DNA of 64,000 nucleotides from contig NW_021940922.1 of NCBI RefSeq assembly GCF_004337985.1, forward strand, positions 186,001-250,000, given 5' to 3'. Below, one piece after another: positions 33,561 to 46,134 of this stretch. A program made the position numbers and the translations under genes. Source of the DNA: Pyricularia pennisetigena (lineage: Eukaryota > Ascomycota > Sordariomycetes > Magnaporthales > Pyriculariaceae). Every line of letters starts with the position of its first letter. Positions within the stretch are counted from its first letter, which is position 1. Under the pieces are notes generated by a model. That model searched no databases, was not told where the DNA came from, and saw only the letters and a list, made by a program, of their open reading frames with translations.

Positions 33561-34485
33561 TATAAAAGGCGGAATTACGCAATATCCGTTTTTTTTTCAC
33601 CATTTTTACGGTTTATAAAACGTTCGAATATTTTACGAAACCGAGGGTAGTGTCGGAACGGTAAATGCGGTGGGCCGCAATCTTATCCAAATTTAATTAC
33701 GTTTTAAAATACCGATTAAAGAAATACGCGATAATCCCCGACGCGTTATCGAAACGGGAATAGGACGAAACCAGCGAAAAAAGGAAAACGATAATACTAC
33801 GCCCAATACCCAGTAAAACTATAATCGGTATTTTTTAAATATTATTACAAAATATATTGCCGGCGGTCCCGGAAAAAATATTTATTTTCCAGCAATTTTA
33901 TATAGCAGAATTTTGGAACGAGGTAGTGGAAAAAAACCCGGTATACGTTTATAAACGTAACGCGGTTTAATAGGATATAAAACGATTCCTACCCGAAGCC
34001 GAAACGATAGCACAAATAGCGGATTGTTTAATAAACGTTTCCGGTACGTTATTATATAAAAACCGTTTTTAATTACCCAATTGGGAACCCCTAACCACGG
34101 CAATTTTGCAACGAACCCACGAATCCCTAATAATTGGCCATTACGGTAAAAATAACATATTTATAATCCTGGTTCGAAATTACCATTGGGACGGGATGGC
34201 CGAATATATCCGACGATTTGTACGCAATTGCGATATATACCGCAGGACAAAACCATCGAAGCGACGCAAACAAAGGTTATTATAACCCCTACCAATACCG
34301 GACAAATTTTGGAAACAAATTTCCATCGATTTTATAACGGACCTCCCACGCAATAGTGCGGACGCGCCGTATTATATAATGGTTATAATTAATAGATTTT
34401 CCAAATATGTCCAATTAAAAGCGATGGATTCGATAAAAACCGAAATTTGCGCCGCGAAGTTCGTTTCCACCTGGTGGCAGTTTAG
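33380..34485 (+). pseudogene. pol: G3 RNase H and integrase N-terminal half (degraded)
   Basis: RNase H: KTDCSGVTIGGVL with the first catalytic Asp at about 33402, then YNKELLAVIHYLQ with Glu, then the DALSKRE motif near 33740. Integrase: THESLIIGHYGKNN (His pair, about 34110-34150), RNYHWDGMAEYIRRFVRNC with the next Cys mutated (34165-34235), and the first catalytic Asp in QISIDFITDLP (34315-34345). Reading continues to STWWQF at 34485, where element C begins. The frame resumes at 49013. Confidence 0.75.
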
Positions 34486-34845
34486 TAGTCTCAGGGCATA
34501 TCCCTGAAGCCCAAAGCTCCACAATTAATCCATTCCGTTCGCTTCGCTCCATTTCGTGGCTCAATTGCGGTTTTGCAATGTATTTGTGGGTCCATCCAAA
34601 AGACGTTTTAGTTTAGGTTTGAGGACAATTTGTCGATTTTCGCCGTTTATAGCGGTATTTTTGGCCTTTTTACGACCGACATTCCCTTATTATTCCACAA
34701 CCACGCAAAATGTCGAAAAAAAAACATCGTTGAAAATAGGAATTGGTAGGCCTTTTTTATTAATTTAAAATTTTTTGCACCCGGTACGCTAATTAAAAAT
34801 TAGATATAACCCGCCCTTTATCCGTTTATAGCGGTATTCCCATTA
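34486..34845 (+). repeat. Left terminal and subterminal region of C
   Basis: Outer end 34486-34625 matches the left end of B, including the AGCTCCACAATT and CTCAATTGCGG segments, but carries about 25 extra bases (CGTTCGCTTCGCTCCATTTC) that also occur in A (13030-13060). The inner inverted repeat GAGGACAATTTGTCGATTTTCGCC... occupies 34621-34661 and pairs with 48851-48892. The match to B continues through ACGCAAAAT and TTATCCGTTTATAGCGGTAT near 34845. Confidence 0.8.
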
Positions 34846-34859
34846 TTACCCCAAAAACA

Positions 34860-35232
34860 CCATGGATACCCATTTCGCATTTTAACAATAACAATTATAA
34901 TCCGTTAAAATTTATATGTAAAAAATCGCAAAAGCGAAAAAAACTTTCACATATAAATTTTAATCCAAATATCGCAAAAATATTTATTTTATAATCCGTA
35001 TAAAGTAAATTTCATTTAATATATTATACGTCCACCTATAAATACCATCGATACCCATTTCGCATTTTACCAAGAACGATTATAATCCGTTAAAATTTAT
35101 ATAAGGAAAATTGCAAAAGCGAAAAAAATTTTTACATATAAATTTTAACATAAATAACGCAAAACCATTAATTTTATAATCCGTATAAAATATATATTAT
35201 ATAATACGCTATACATCCACCCATTAAAAAAA
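34860..35232. repeat. Two-copy tandem repeat, period about 185 bp, near the left end of C
   Basis: First copy from ACCATGGATACCCATTTCGC (34859), second from ACCATCGATACCCATTTCGC (about 35044). Both contain TTATAATCCGTTAAAATTTATAT, GCAAAAGCGAAAAAAA and TTTTATAATCCGTATAAA. No open frame. Its place between the end and the first gene suggests a promoter or protein-binding region. Confidence 0.7.
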
Positions 35233-35279
35233 ACCATTATTTCCGCAAATTTTTATATATTCGTATTAAATTACATATA

Positions 35280-37340
35280 TATAATATCCGGAAATACGCC
35301 TATATATATTTCGTTTTCCCACCAAATCGACGCAATTTTTCGCGGTCCCAATCCCGTACACGCGGCGGCAAATACCTCCTCCGACGTACACATCCTCCCG
35401 GAATTATACGCCAAAACCAAAACTTTTATTAATTTAAACCTATAATATAAATTCGTTTCCTTAACTACTATATAGCTTTTAAACCTCCATAAACCCCCCA
35501 ATACTCCTACACGAATCCCACACTATAACCAAATACAATATATATACCGGGTTTTATATAATACAAAAAATTTTATTTTGCTGGCAAAAACCGGGTATGG
35601 GAAAAATATAATATTGCAAATTACCTCGGTAATTCGCAATAATATTATTATTATCCAAATAATCCCATTAAACAAATTAAAATAAAAACAATTACGCAAT
35701 ATATAACGTTTTCCCGCCGCGAACCCCAAATTAATCGATTAATCCATTTTAAACGTAAATATAAATATGCGGTTTTCATTACCAAAACTAATTTTATTTA
35801 ATATAATTTTTTTTGGAACCCGCAAACCGTTTATAAATATACGCATATTTTCCTAGGCCCGGACTAAACCACCAATTACCTATTTTTTAAATTCTTTCGA
35901 AACTTTATATTCCACCAACGTATCGCTTTATTTATTATTAATCAATTTTACATAATTTTACAATAAAAGGATTTTAAAAAATCGTTTTCCATACTGTATT
36001 CGGTCCGGGCAATTATACCAGCAACCGTATTTATATTCGGGTGCACCGCAACCTTTACCGCAACAATTAAAACCTACGTTTTCGACCAAATATATAATAA
36101 AAAGATAATACGTTTCGTTAAAACGCCTTTCGACCGACCCGAAATTACGATTATAATATAATGTTTGGAACGCAAAACCCTTATTAACGATTACCGGCGC
36201 TTCCTATTCCTAATAGGGAATATTATACGATTATCCGCCACCCGTATCCCTAAAACTTCTATATATATGGACGCCAGGAACCGCATTATCCAAACACGCC
36301 AATTTTTAATAAAAAACTTCGTATTTAAAAAATTTATTAAACGAAACGCAACCGATATAATTATCCGGTACAATGCATTTAAACCTAAAATCGACAAAAT
36401 TAAAATTTACGCAAAATTTTCCAAACCGGATTTTAAAATTCGTATTATATTTTCCATTTTATTTTTGGGTATAGGTATAAATATACCTAATATAAAACGT
36501 ATAATGCAATACGGCGCGTTAATATTAAACGACCCCGCAAACCTGTGGTAAAAGTTCGGACGAACCGCACGCGGGCCTAACCGCAAAAAAACCGTATATT
36601 TTTTTGCGCCCTATTAGTATTTCGATACGCAAAAATCTATCGCTAAATAAAAACCAACCAAATCAAAATTATTAACCAAATTAACCAAATAACCCGTGGT
36701 ATTACGAGGAAACGTTCAAAGTTTATAAATTACCCATTTAAATTTTTTAACGTATTTATAAACGCGGTTATTCCCCATTAGTTTTCCACGTATCGCTAAA
36801 TTTAATTTAAACGATAATAACCGGGTAAAAGCGTCGGAATTACCATAAACCGGCTTTTTAAATATATTTAAATTACGCGTTCCGCCCCATTGGACGCAAT
36901 AGGAAATAATAAATAAAAAAAAATTTAAAAAAAAGGCGCCAAATATATAAACCTTCGCCAACGTTAAATATTTTCGACGAATTATATTGAACCTTATATA
37001 GGAAACGAATTTATTTTTTACAATAAATTAACCTGAAAATTGTTGCAACGCCTGTGTGCATTAAATTGGAGTTTTACCCGCATTACCCCCTAAAAAGCAA
37101 CCAATTAAAATACCCAGGAAAAATTCCAAAAAAGGTTATATATTTAAACAGTTGGACAAATGGGGTACCCATTTTGCAATAACCATTTTTTACCCAAACC
37201 CGCGGCGGTTATACGACCTATTATCCCAGCTAATGCTACCCAAACCAATAGTTTTTAATATCGTTAAAAAACTCGTTTATTTTTATAACCGGGAATGGAC
37301 GAAAAACGATTTGCTGGAAAATATTCCAAATTTATAATTA
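35280..37340 (+). pseudogene. RecQ-like ATP-dependent DNA helicase gene of element C (degraded)
   Basis: Hand translation of broken plus frames gives the superfamily 2 helicase motifs in order. Motif I (Walker A) is FILLAKTGYGKNIILQ at about 35570-35620. Motif II is VI(N)QFYIILQ near 35935-35965, where the RecQ family has DEAH followed by a Ser/Gln-Trp. Motif III is CTATFTATIKTYV near 36045. Motifs V and VI are FLGIGINIPNIKRIMQYGAL and KFGRTARGPNRK (36455-36575). After motif VI a CCNACVH segment (about 37045) fits a zinc-binding region, and 37152-37337 gives a basic C-terminal piece. Such helicases unwind DNA 3' to 5'; fungal relatives include telomere-linked RecQ helicases. First gene of C, on the plus strand. 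It is dead through RIP. Exact start and any introns are unclear. Confidence 0.65.
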
Positions 37341-38480
37341 ATTAAATAGTTTAAACAATATAGCGATTATTTCGTTCTTTAATTCCCAATAATATACGAA
37401 AATGGGATACGAAATTACGCCTCCTATTTGCATAAATAACAAAAAAAAGGCGGCGGAATTAAAACACGGTGGTATTTTAGGAAACGATGGATATAATTAA
37501 CAATTATTCGGGAAAACAAATTAATAAACGCCGACGAACGAATTAAACGGTATTATAATTACAGGTTAAAATGCTGGTTAGCGTTAACGGTTGCAAAAAT
37601 ATCCAATATAGGAACGCCTATAAATTTATAACCCAAAAATTAAAAGGCGATTAAAGTTAAATCCTAATTAAATTAAATAACGTGCTTTGGATTATAAAAA
37701 GGTCGAACGAAAAAAAAGACGACCCCGAATTGGATTAACCAGGGGGGGAGGATTAAATAGCGTAAGGTATATAATTATTAAATATAAAAATCCCCAAGTA
37801 ACGGCTTAAATAAAACGACCAAATGCTGGATAATAATAATTATTACGTAAATTAAAAACTTGGATTATATATAGGCTGGTACGGCGTAACGGCGCCCTAA
37901 TTAAAAATAAAAGGGTTCGATATTGCGAATTATAATAATTATTACGGTTAAATTCCGGAAATTTTGGCGTTTTCACTTTAATTTTATTTTCTTAGCAAAA
38001 AGCCTTACACGTAAACCCAATTATAAATACCTTTTTTTTATTTTTATTAGCTTTTTTTCTTTTTTTTTACAATAAAAACCTTTTTCCCGGCCGCCAGATT
38101 TTTTTTGTAATAATTAATAAAAAATTGTAACGATTAAACCAACGTTTAATTTTTAACCAATAAACGTAACAATTGTTACAATCGCAAAATTACTTCAGCA
38201 AATATTGCAAACACATTCGTTAGGAAACCTAATTAAAACATTTTTAATTGGATAAAACTGTTCATATTTTACCCACCCAAATAAGCATTAACCCAATCGT
38301 AACGAGGGTAAATTATAATTAACGCCCCTGCATCGCAAAAATACCCCCCACCCGGTTAAATCCGGGGCAAATTAATTAATTTTATTGTTATAATAATTAC
38401 AGTAATTGCTTTAATTCGCCAAAAACCGTAACAATTGTTATAATTACGTTCCTTTATTACTATAATTCCTAAAAAACGCC
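37341..38480. other. Gap between the RecQ-like gene and the next open frame of C
   Basis: 37341-37720 still reads as broken coding (KWGTHF-like continuation, then YYNYRLKCWLALTVAK), perhaps the helicase C-terminus. 38000-38470 is AT-rich with the palindromes GTAACAATTGTTAC (38166-38179) and GTAACAATTGTTATAATTAC (from 38428). No other feature seen. Confidence 0.4.
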
Positions 38481-39076
38481 AAAAAAGCAAAACCTCCGCC
38501 CAAACCACCATTAAATTTACGTTGGGATATATACCCAATAATATTAAATTATTTATTTACCTAATAACCACATTATAGAAAAAAGCGCGGACAAAAAAAA
38601 TAAACCAATATTGTAAAAATTTGGAAAATTACGATGCGGACACTGCAATTGTTTTGGAATTAAATTTTGTTCGGTTAAACCGTTTTATATTACAAAATTA
38701 TTCGGATGCAACCGGAATCCCCTTAAATTTCCCCCGTATTCCTAATAATAATAATAATAATTAAAATAATGCTAATATGGGTTCCGGCGGTAATAAATTT
38801 ACCCCCGCCCCCGTCGATAAAAATAAAAATAATACCGATATGGACGCCGGCGATAAGGAACCTGCCCCCGCCCCCGTCGATAAAAATAAAAATAATACCG
38901 ATATGGACGCCGGCGATAAGGAACCTGCCCCCGCCCCCGTCGATTATAATAACGACGATATTTATATGGGCGAAAACGATAACCAACCTACCCCCGCGTC
39001 CGCCAATAAAAGCGATAATAATATTAATATAAACGATAATTATAACGAACCTGCCCCGGATTTGGATAACCGCTAA
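38480..39076 (+). pseudogene. Unknown open frame of C with 21-residue repeats
   Basis: Function not recognised. 38480-38760 reads NNIKLFIYLITTL, ARTKKINQYCKNLENYDADT and LNRFILQNYSDATG with a few stops. The open part 38777-39076 encodes 99 residues, very acidic and rich in Asp, Asn, Pro and Ala. It holds two perfect copies and partial flanking copies of a 63-bp unit (starts at 38811, 38874 and 38937), encoding the repeat that begins DKNKNNTDMDAGDKE and ends in PAPAPV. It lies upstream of the SNF2-like gene on the same strand and may be its N-terminal part or a separate gene. A disordered linker is likely. Confidence 0.5.
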
Positions 39077-39990
39077 TTACAAATTTCCCTAATATCCTTT
39101 AAACCACCTGCCAACGTATTATCCCCGCCACCAAAAAACCCCAAAAACCGGCCTTTTACACTATAATCGGAAATTATTATTAACCCGGTACCCGCGCCAT
39201 TAAATAGGCCGCCCGTACCCCGTATATATAAAACCACCACCGTTCGGCCAATTAAAACCAATTTTATTTCGGTATCGCGGACGTAACCCAAACCTAATTT
39301 AACGCCAAATAATAAACCAGTAAATCTCGTATAACCCGAATATTATTTCCTATTACACAAAAATACGGATTTCCTGGATCGCCTGCCCGTCCCGTTATAA
39401 AAAAACTTTTAATTAAATAAAAACCAATCCGTATCGGCGATAATTATTACAATTTGGCGTAGGGCAGGGAATACGAATATTACCAAAATAGTTCGCATTA
39501 TGCCCCATTTAAAGTATATTAATTATTTTAAAATTAATAACAATATTAACCCGCCCGCCTGGTTCGGTCGCGGAAATAATATTTTCCGTAATACGAACGA
39601 AACCCCATTTGCCCAAACCCCTAAGCGTTTTTAATCCGTTACTGGCGTCGCCGTAGCAAAAACACGCGTTAATAACCAAATTTTGGCATACCATTTTAAT
39701 AGTAATTCGTCGAATATAAACGAGGTAATGGTCGTATTTAGTTACGAAACGATATATATTTTGGTATAATAAATTTATATAATAGGTTAATATTTCCTTT
39801 TATTAAATTGCGATAATTATTACAATTTTTGTATTAATATATCCTATTATTTACTATATTATAATAACTGTTACAATTTTTTGCGGTAATACCAAACAAT
39901 TACTGTTACAATAGAATAATTATTATAATTTAGTTTTTACCCTTTTATATATTTTGGGACAACGGGTACAATTTTAATTCTTAATTAATT
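39077..39990 (+). pseudogene. Degraded coding stretch between the repeat frame and the SNF2-like gene of C
   Basis: Broken plus frames (RPIKTNFISVSRT near 39245, INPPAWFGRGNNIFRNTNETPFA near 39545-39610) suggest coding sequence up to about 39770. 39780-39990 is AT-rich with three copies of the GATAATTATTACAATTT/CTGTTACAAT palindrome half-sites and could be an intron. I do not recognise a domain. Confidence 0.35.
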
Positions 39991-41294
39991 TATTTTTAAT
40001 CGCCGACGTATTCGGTTTTTTGATTTATTTTAAAGCAGGTAATCCCGGCAAATAAATTAAAGGTAATAAAATGCCCGTTCGGCAAAAAACTTTGGCCTGC
40101 GTACCGGATATATTTAACGATAGGGGTATTAAACCCATTTTCGATAATTTGGCAAATCGGCGTCGCCTACCCCCTATTCCCCCTTTTATCCGCCAAAGCG
40201 ATATTAACCTCCCCGGGCTAAGGATATTCCCAAACAAATTTAAACCGGTTATAATTCCCATAATCCTCGCCACGATATTAATTTATTTGCGGATAATAAC
40301 CACCGGATTTAATTTTAAAAACGGCGATTTGAAATTTAAAACCGCTAACCCTGGACTATATATATAAAGCGGTTACCATATCGACGATTGGTTTAAAATT
40401 TATTATTATTCCCTTTACTTTATCTTTCGCCGGTAGGGAAAAATCGTTATTGGAAGTAAAGAAAATTTTAACGATTTTAGTGGAAATTGCCGCAACCCTT
40501 TTAAATTTAATATCGAACAATTTCTTACCCTATTTGTTATCGCCGATTATATAATTATTACCGATAACGTTATCGTTTTAAATAATTTGTATTTAATGCA
40601 ATTTTAGCATCGTTTGGTTACCCGTTCGCGAACCGACCAAACCATCGACGTCGCCAATTTGTTTGGTTTTAACCGCGCCTGTTATAACAGGACGATAATA
40701 ATGCTCGCTGTCGATACCTGGTCCCGTTTTAAACCTATTAAAATCGGACGGTTGAAAAAAAAAAGCGTGCAAATTAAATTCAAATGCACCTATTGGATTT
40801 GTTAATATTTAAAGGTATTTCCAACAATTTGTACGACGAGGGGCGGTTCCATCGTCCCATCTTTACCAAACCCAAAACAAAATTTACCGAATTTTATCCC
40901 AAATTTTTTAACGACGACCAATAAAACGACTTTTTCAATTTTATGCAAACCCAATCCACCATCGCCGATCGATTTGCTAATATAAACCGCGCAAAAAAAG
41001 AAATTTTCGAGGACGCCCGCGAAAAAATCCTAACGGTTTCTTTGGTATATTATACGCAATTTTCCATTTTAATTAAAGGTTATCCCTGGATTGGTTATTT
41101 TTTTAATTCGGACGCCATTTAAGCTATTATAAAAAAATTGCGCCTTTTTTAAAACACTTTACCTGTCGACGGTTTAAATACCGATAACAAAATCGGTTTT
41201 AAATACAAAAAAATTAAAAGTAAATATTTCTAATTTAATTAGGATATATTTAATATTCCTTTTAATCGCTATTAGCTACCCCATTAACTGGTTG

Positions 41295-41469
41295 GTAAAT
41301 TATATATACATTATCCCTAATAATTGTAACTGTCGTTACAATTTTGCCCCTATTTTTGTAATTATTATCACAATCCTGCCCCTATTTTTGTAATTATTAT
41401 TACAATCCCACCCCTACTTTTGTAACTATTATTACAATTTTTGTTTTTGCTAAGTTAATTTTTTTTCAG
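41295..41469 (+). other. Intron of the SNF2-like gene with 32-bp repeats
   Basis: 5' site GTAAAT at 41295, branch-like TGCTAAG at 41448-41454, pyrimidine tract and CAG at 41467-41469. It contains three units of 32 bp (41346, 41378, 41410), each with GCCCCTATTTTTGTAA then an inverted-repeat TTACAAT. This places the palindrome inside an intron, not in coding sequence. Confidence 0.6.
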
Positions 41470-42033
41470 TTTAAATACCCACACCCTATTAAAATTGGAA
41501 TAATTAACTTTTAAAAATTGGTTATTAACTAACGAAATAAGCACAGGAAAAACGATTATCTATTTTACGGCGATTTATATATAATATATCCGTTGTTAAT
41601 ACGACCGATTTATCCAAAATACCGACGGATATTTTCCCACTTTAATTTTCGTCCCGGCCAACCTTATTTCGCAAATATTTAAACAAATAATAACCAATTT
41701 CCCAACCCTCGACGTTAAATGCTATTATAATTTAACCGAAATATACGCTGCCGATACCCCGCGAACGGCTGCTATTTTTACCCAAACGCAGTTTTACAAT
41801 ATTTTAACCAAATTCGCCGCCCGCAAATTTAATCCTAAATCTGCGGGCACGGTTATTATAATATTTTATTCGATATCCCTAATCCGAAAAACTAAATAAT
41901 TGGACGAAATTTATAACGCGGAAAAAATGTTTAACCCATAATATATAAATAAAATTATCGATTCCAATTTTTAATAACGCCCCCCCGACATCGACAACCT
42001 CGACGATAATTCCAATATTAAAAATAATATTTA

Positions 42034-42107
42034 GTAAATATTTTTTATAACAATTATTGTAATTTCGTTATATTAATATATTTGTTTAAACTAAATAATT
42101 TTATTAG
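42034..42107 (+). other. Intron of the SNF2-like gene
   Basis: 5' site GTAAAT at 42034, branch-like ACTAAAT at 42090-42096, 3' site TTAG at 42107, length 74 bp. It holds the palindrome ATAACAATTATTGTAATTT. Length and signals are normal for a filamentous ascomycete. Confidence 0.6.
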
Positions 42108-44697
42108 GAACCGTTAACGCAAAAACGGTCGGAACGCCGATTTTTCCACGGGCGAAAACATTAAAAATATCCGGCGTCTGGTTATATATTTATTATCCGG
42201 TACCTTTTTTCAACGTATAATTGGAAACGAAATTTAATATTTCCGTTACCGCGAATCGATAATATACCGCGCATTTCGCCTTATCTTTTATATTAATCGG
42301 GGTATAACCATTACCACGCCGATTATTAATAAAATTAGGGATATTACTAACCTTAATACCCTGGTTTGGGATAAAATTGCGATCCTTTTCGCCCGACCTG
42401 AAAACCTATTTTAGGAAAATATATTTACGGTCGATTATATTTGGGAAAATAATAGCTGTTTCGTCGTTTTTAATATCGATAAAAACACCAAAACCTCCCT
42501 ATAAAAATTCGAATCGATAGGTTGGAAATAGTGGTTATTTTACCCTCGAATTTTAAATTTTATAATTCCTACCACCACATTAAACGAAAAATCGTTAATA
42601 ATTTTTAAATATACGGGCGTATTTACGGTACGTAAAAATATGGATACCGGGTTTATTTTACCCAACGGTACAATTATTTATCCCCGTAAACGTATTCCGC
42701 CTTATAATATTATTATTAAAAAGCTCCAATTTGGCCACCGTTTTGAAAACGTTATAACGAACACCGAAGCAATTTTCAAAAATATTATTACCGCATTCGT
42801 GGGCGAAAATACCGACGATATTGGTCCCGTTCCATTAGGAATTCCCATTAATGAGGATATTATAATTGGTAACCGCTAAACCTCGGTTTTTTTTAATATA
42901 AATTTTATCCGCCTACTGCAGTTTTTGGCAATTAATTACCTTTTTTAGTTAATAATCCACGCCGAGGACAATACCCGGGATATTAATTCGGCGGAATTGG
43001 GTAAAATATTGGCGTCAAAAAAGTGGATTTTAAGGCCAAACACCGTAACGTCCGACAAAATTTTAAAAAAAATTTACAGGAAGGAAAAACCCGTTTTGGA
43101 TCGGTAATTGTGGACGTTTTAATTTAATATAGCGGCGACGGTCCCCTTAATTGGGTTTATTCGAAAACCTGCATTAATTTTAAAACGTTACCTCCGTCGG
43201 GTAAGGTTAAAATAATCCATTTTATATCAAACGAATCGCCATTTATTGCCCGCGTGGTCGAAATTTGTATAAAGGAAAAAAAAGGGTTAACGCGTCCTGG
43301 TTATAACCCCCAATTTTTGGATTTAAGCGTAAATTGGTTATATAGTAACAATTATTATAATCCCTTTCCTTCCCCACAACCATTGTAACAATTATTACAA
43401 TTTTTATATTTTTAAATTGTAACAAATATTATAATAGCTACTATTTTTCCATTTTTGTAATAATTATTACAATTTTTAATATACCTGCTAATTTTTTTAA
43501 TTTTATTGCTTTTATTTTGGAAAAAACCAGCTTCGGTGTAGTTACTATCCGATTAAGCCTATCCCAAATTAAACGCGATAAAACCGTTTCCGATTTCACC
43601 GATTTAAGCTCCAATTTTAACGTTTATGTCCTAAATATTAACATTTCCAGCGCTGGTTTTAATTTATACCCCAATTGTTGCATTGGTATTATTATCCCTT
43701 TAATGTGGAACGCCAATATACAATTGCAAATTTATGGTCGTTTAATTCGGTTAAATTAAAATAAACCTATTATTTAACGCATTTTCGAACTGCGAAATAC
43801 TTTTTTCAACTGGGTAAAAAATCGCATATTCCGGAAAGTTAATACCCCTTTTTTTATTCTTCCGGCCGTTGCTAATATATAGTAAATATTATTTAAATAT
43901 ATTACGCGCATGTATTTCCCCAAAATTATCCAATTTCCAATTGTTAAACAATTCCTGGCGTATAAAGTAATAGCAATTATATTTTCCTGGCCTTTTAACT
44001 ATTTCGTTTGGATAGCAAAACCCCCCCAGCATTTTAATACTTTTTATTTTAACAGGACGCGCCGTATAGGCGAATTCTATTTTCGCCTGGTTTTAATATT
44101 CGTGTTAAATATCCTTAAACAGTTTAACGAACAGGATTTGGTGGAAAACACGTTAATTTTTATTTTAACGTTAGGTCCAATTTATATTAATTACCAATAC
44201 TAGGAACAAAATAATGGCCGTAATATGTTTGTTAATTATATTAATTATACACCTTTACTTTATTTCGATTTTACCACTATGGATTAGGGGTCTGTGGTTA
44301 AATTAATACAATGGATTAAAAATAACGATAAATTTTACGACGAAACCGCGACCGCGCGGGTTATCGGGCCCTAATAAAGGATTTTGGCTCCTGGGTTATT
44401 AAACGCCGGGAAATTAATAAACCTTTTAAAAAAGGCATCTTTAATAATAATAACGCCAACTTTTTGGCGGTCGTTATTCCGTTTTCTTTATTTATCGATT
44501 TTGGCCTTAATTACGATAAATTTATATTCGATTCGTTAAGGAAGCCCTGCATACCCATTTTAAAAAAGGATAAAAAAAAGGATGATTTGGTCCCTGGATC
44601 GTTTACCGCGACCCCAGTTCGGAAAAAGAGGCGTGGCGTTAATAAACCCATTTTTAAAAAAACATTTAACGCTGCCAAACGTTTTCGTTTTTTTTAA

Positions 44698-45239
44698 TCG
44701 GTTTGGGTTTTTTTATTTTGCTTTTTTTTGGGGTTTGGTGCTATAAAGTTGGGGGTTCTATATATATAATATTGTAATAATTGTTACTATTGGGATCCGG
44801 TTTAATGGACTTATTATTCGTGGTTAATAAGGTATTATAATAACGGTTATTACCAAAATTTTTTTTACTGGATTTATAATTGGCGGTAAATAAAGGAAAT
44901 AGTTTATTTCGGTAAAAAAAAATGGATAGGAAACGGGCTATTTATACGGAGGATTTTGGAGGAAATTATATTTCGTATTTTATTTTAAACCAAGTTTATA
45001 ATTGGTATTTGTTTATTTATATTTACTGGTTTTGCCGACGCTGTTTTACCTCCGTTATTCGCGGGTAAGGTCACCGTTATTCGTCCATTTAACTCCTTTT
45101 TATAATGGAATAATCCTCGTTTTTGCCCGTTTTGGTTTGCGTAATTTGCCTTTTATTATTTTAAATTTTATACGCCTTTTTCGTCGGATTTTCCGTATAT
45201 TCCGTTCAACAAATCTCCTTCGGTATTAATTATACCACT
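44698..45239. other. Gap between the convergent genes of C
   Basis: AT-rich, with one more palindrome (TTGTAATAATTGTTAC near 44772). The open stretch 45002-45229 has no counterpart elsewhere and no domain I recognise. The SNF2-like gene (plus) and the DUF6589-like gene (minus) converge here. Confidence 0.4.
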
Positions 45240-46134
45240 AATATTTAAACCGTTTATCCGGCTGTATCCCTCCTTTGGATTTGCCCCTATTTTTTTAATA
45301 TCCGCCTAAAATAGTACGTTATTAAAACGTACGATTTTTTAATTAAATACCTCCAATTTATCGCCTATTAGCTTTTTCAAACCCAGGTATAATAAATTAG
45401 GGCCGTCGAAGTCGAAATTAGGTAATACTTCGGCCTTTTCGCTTCCCCAACCATTTTGGAATAATAAATACGTATAATGGATTATATTTTAATTGGTTAA
45501 TATTATATAGTATTTGCTGTTAATGCGTATACGGGCGATATTTTCCAATATTTTGCGCACCGTAATTGCGATTGGCCCCATCGCTGCACAATTTAGGAAT
45601 ATTTTTCGCAAATCGTGCGTGGAATTACGGTTATTTTTAATATTTATAGCGAAACCCCTATTAATATATTTGATTGTTAAATTTGCCGGTTTAAATTTAT
45701 TCCCGGCCGTGGTACATTTTACGAACGCTAACTTTAAAATCCCGGTGCGCAGCGGTTAATTTATAACTTTTGGTCGTAATAACCAGGTTAAATATAACAT
45801 TTTAAAATTATAGTTTTTTGCTTTACAACCGTAAAAAAATAGGACCAATTGCGGTATTATAATTTCCAATACGCCGTAATTTCTTTAGTGGAACGCGTTT
45901 ATTATTATCCATAAAACGTTAATTATTTGCAAATAACGGCGTTGCGTGCGGAAAGCGATATTAATTTTGGGTTTTATATCCCATAATCCAATACCCATTA
46001 AACCGTTAATATAACCAGCGAATATATTATCGTAAATACGGTTTACCACGGAAATATATATATTATATGGTATATCGGTAAAAACTTTTTCCAAAACGTT
46101 TTTAAAAATCTAATCCCTGTCCAATAATCCGTTT

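Larger units (their letters stand above)
40000..44697 (+). pseudogene. SNF2-like helicase gene of element C (degraded, with introns)
   Basis: Exons read on the plus strand. 40071-40367 and 40614-40805 have no recognised domain; 40800-41270 ends in KYKKIKSKYF. Helicase part: Walker A NEISTGKTIIYFTAIY (from 41531), where the SNF2 family has DE-x-GLGKT, then PTLIFVPANLISQ (motif Ia). Motifs V and VI read NISSAGFNLYPNC and QLQIYGRLIRLNQ (43640-43755), the hallmark of SNF2 C-terminal helicase lobes. A basic tail ends at 44697. Introns with GTAAAT, CTAAG/CTAAAT branch and AG lie at 41295-41469 and 42034-42107, so the gene was eukaryotic and spliced. SNF2 proteins use ATP to move along DNA and remodel chromatin or repair forks. 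The frames are interrupted by TAA/TAG. Whether it is one gene from 38480 to 44697 is open. Confidence 0.6.

Noticed and set aside
38723..38986. Open minus-strand frame with a repeated IIDGGGGRFLIAGVHIG motif
   Set aside because: It is the antisense of the 63-bp coding repeats at 38777-39076; the repeat unit is a multiple of three, so any frame stays open. No other support.
41327..41441. CRISPR-like array of palindromic repeats
   Set aside because: Only three 32-bp units without distinct spacers, in a eukaryotic intron.
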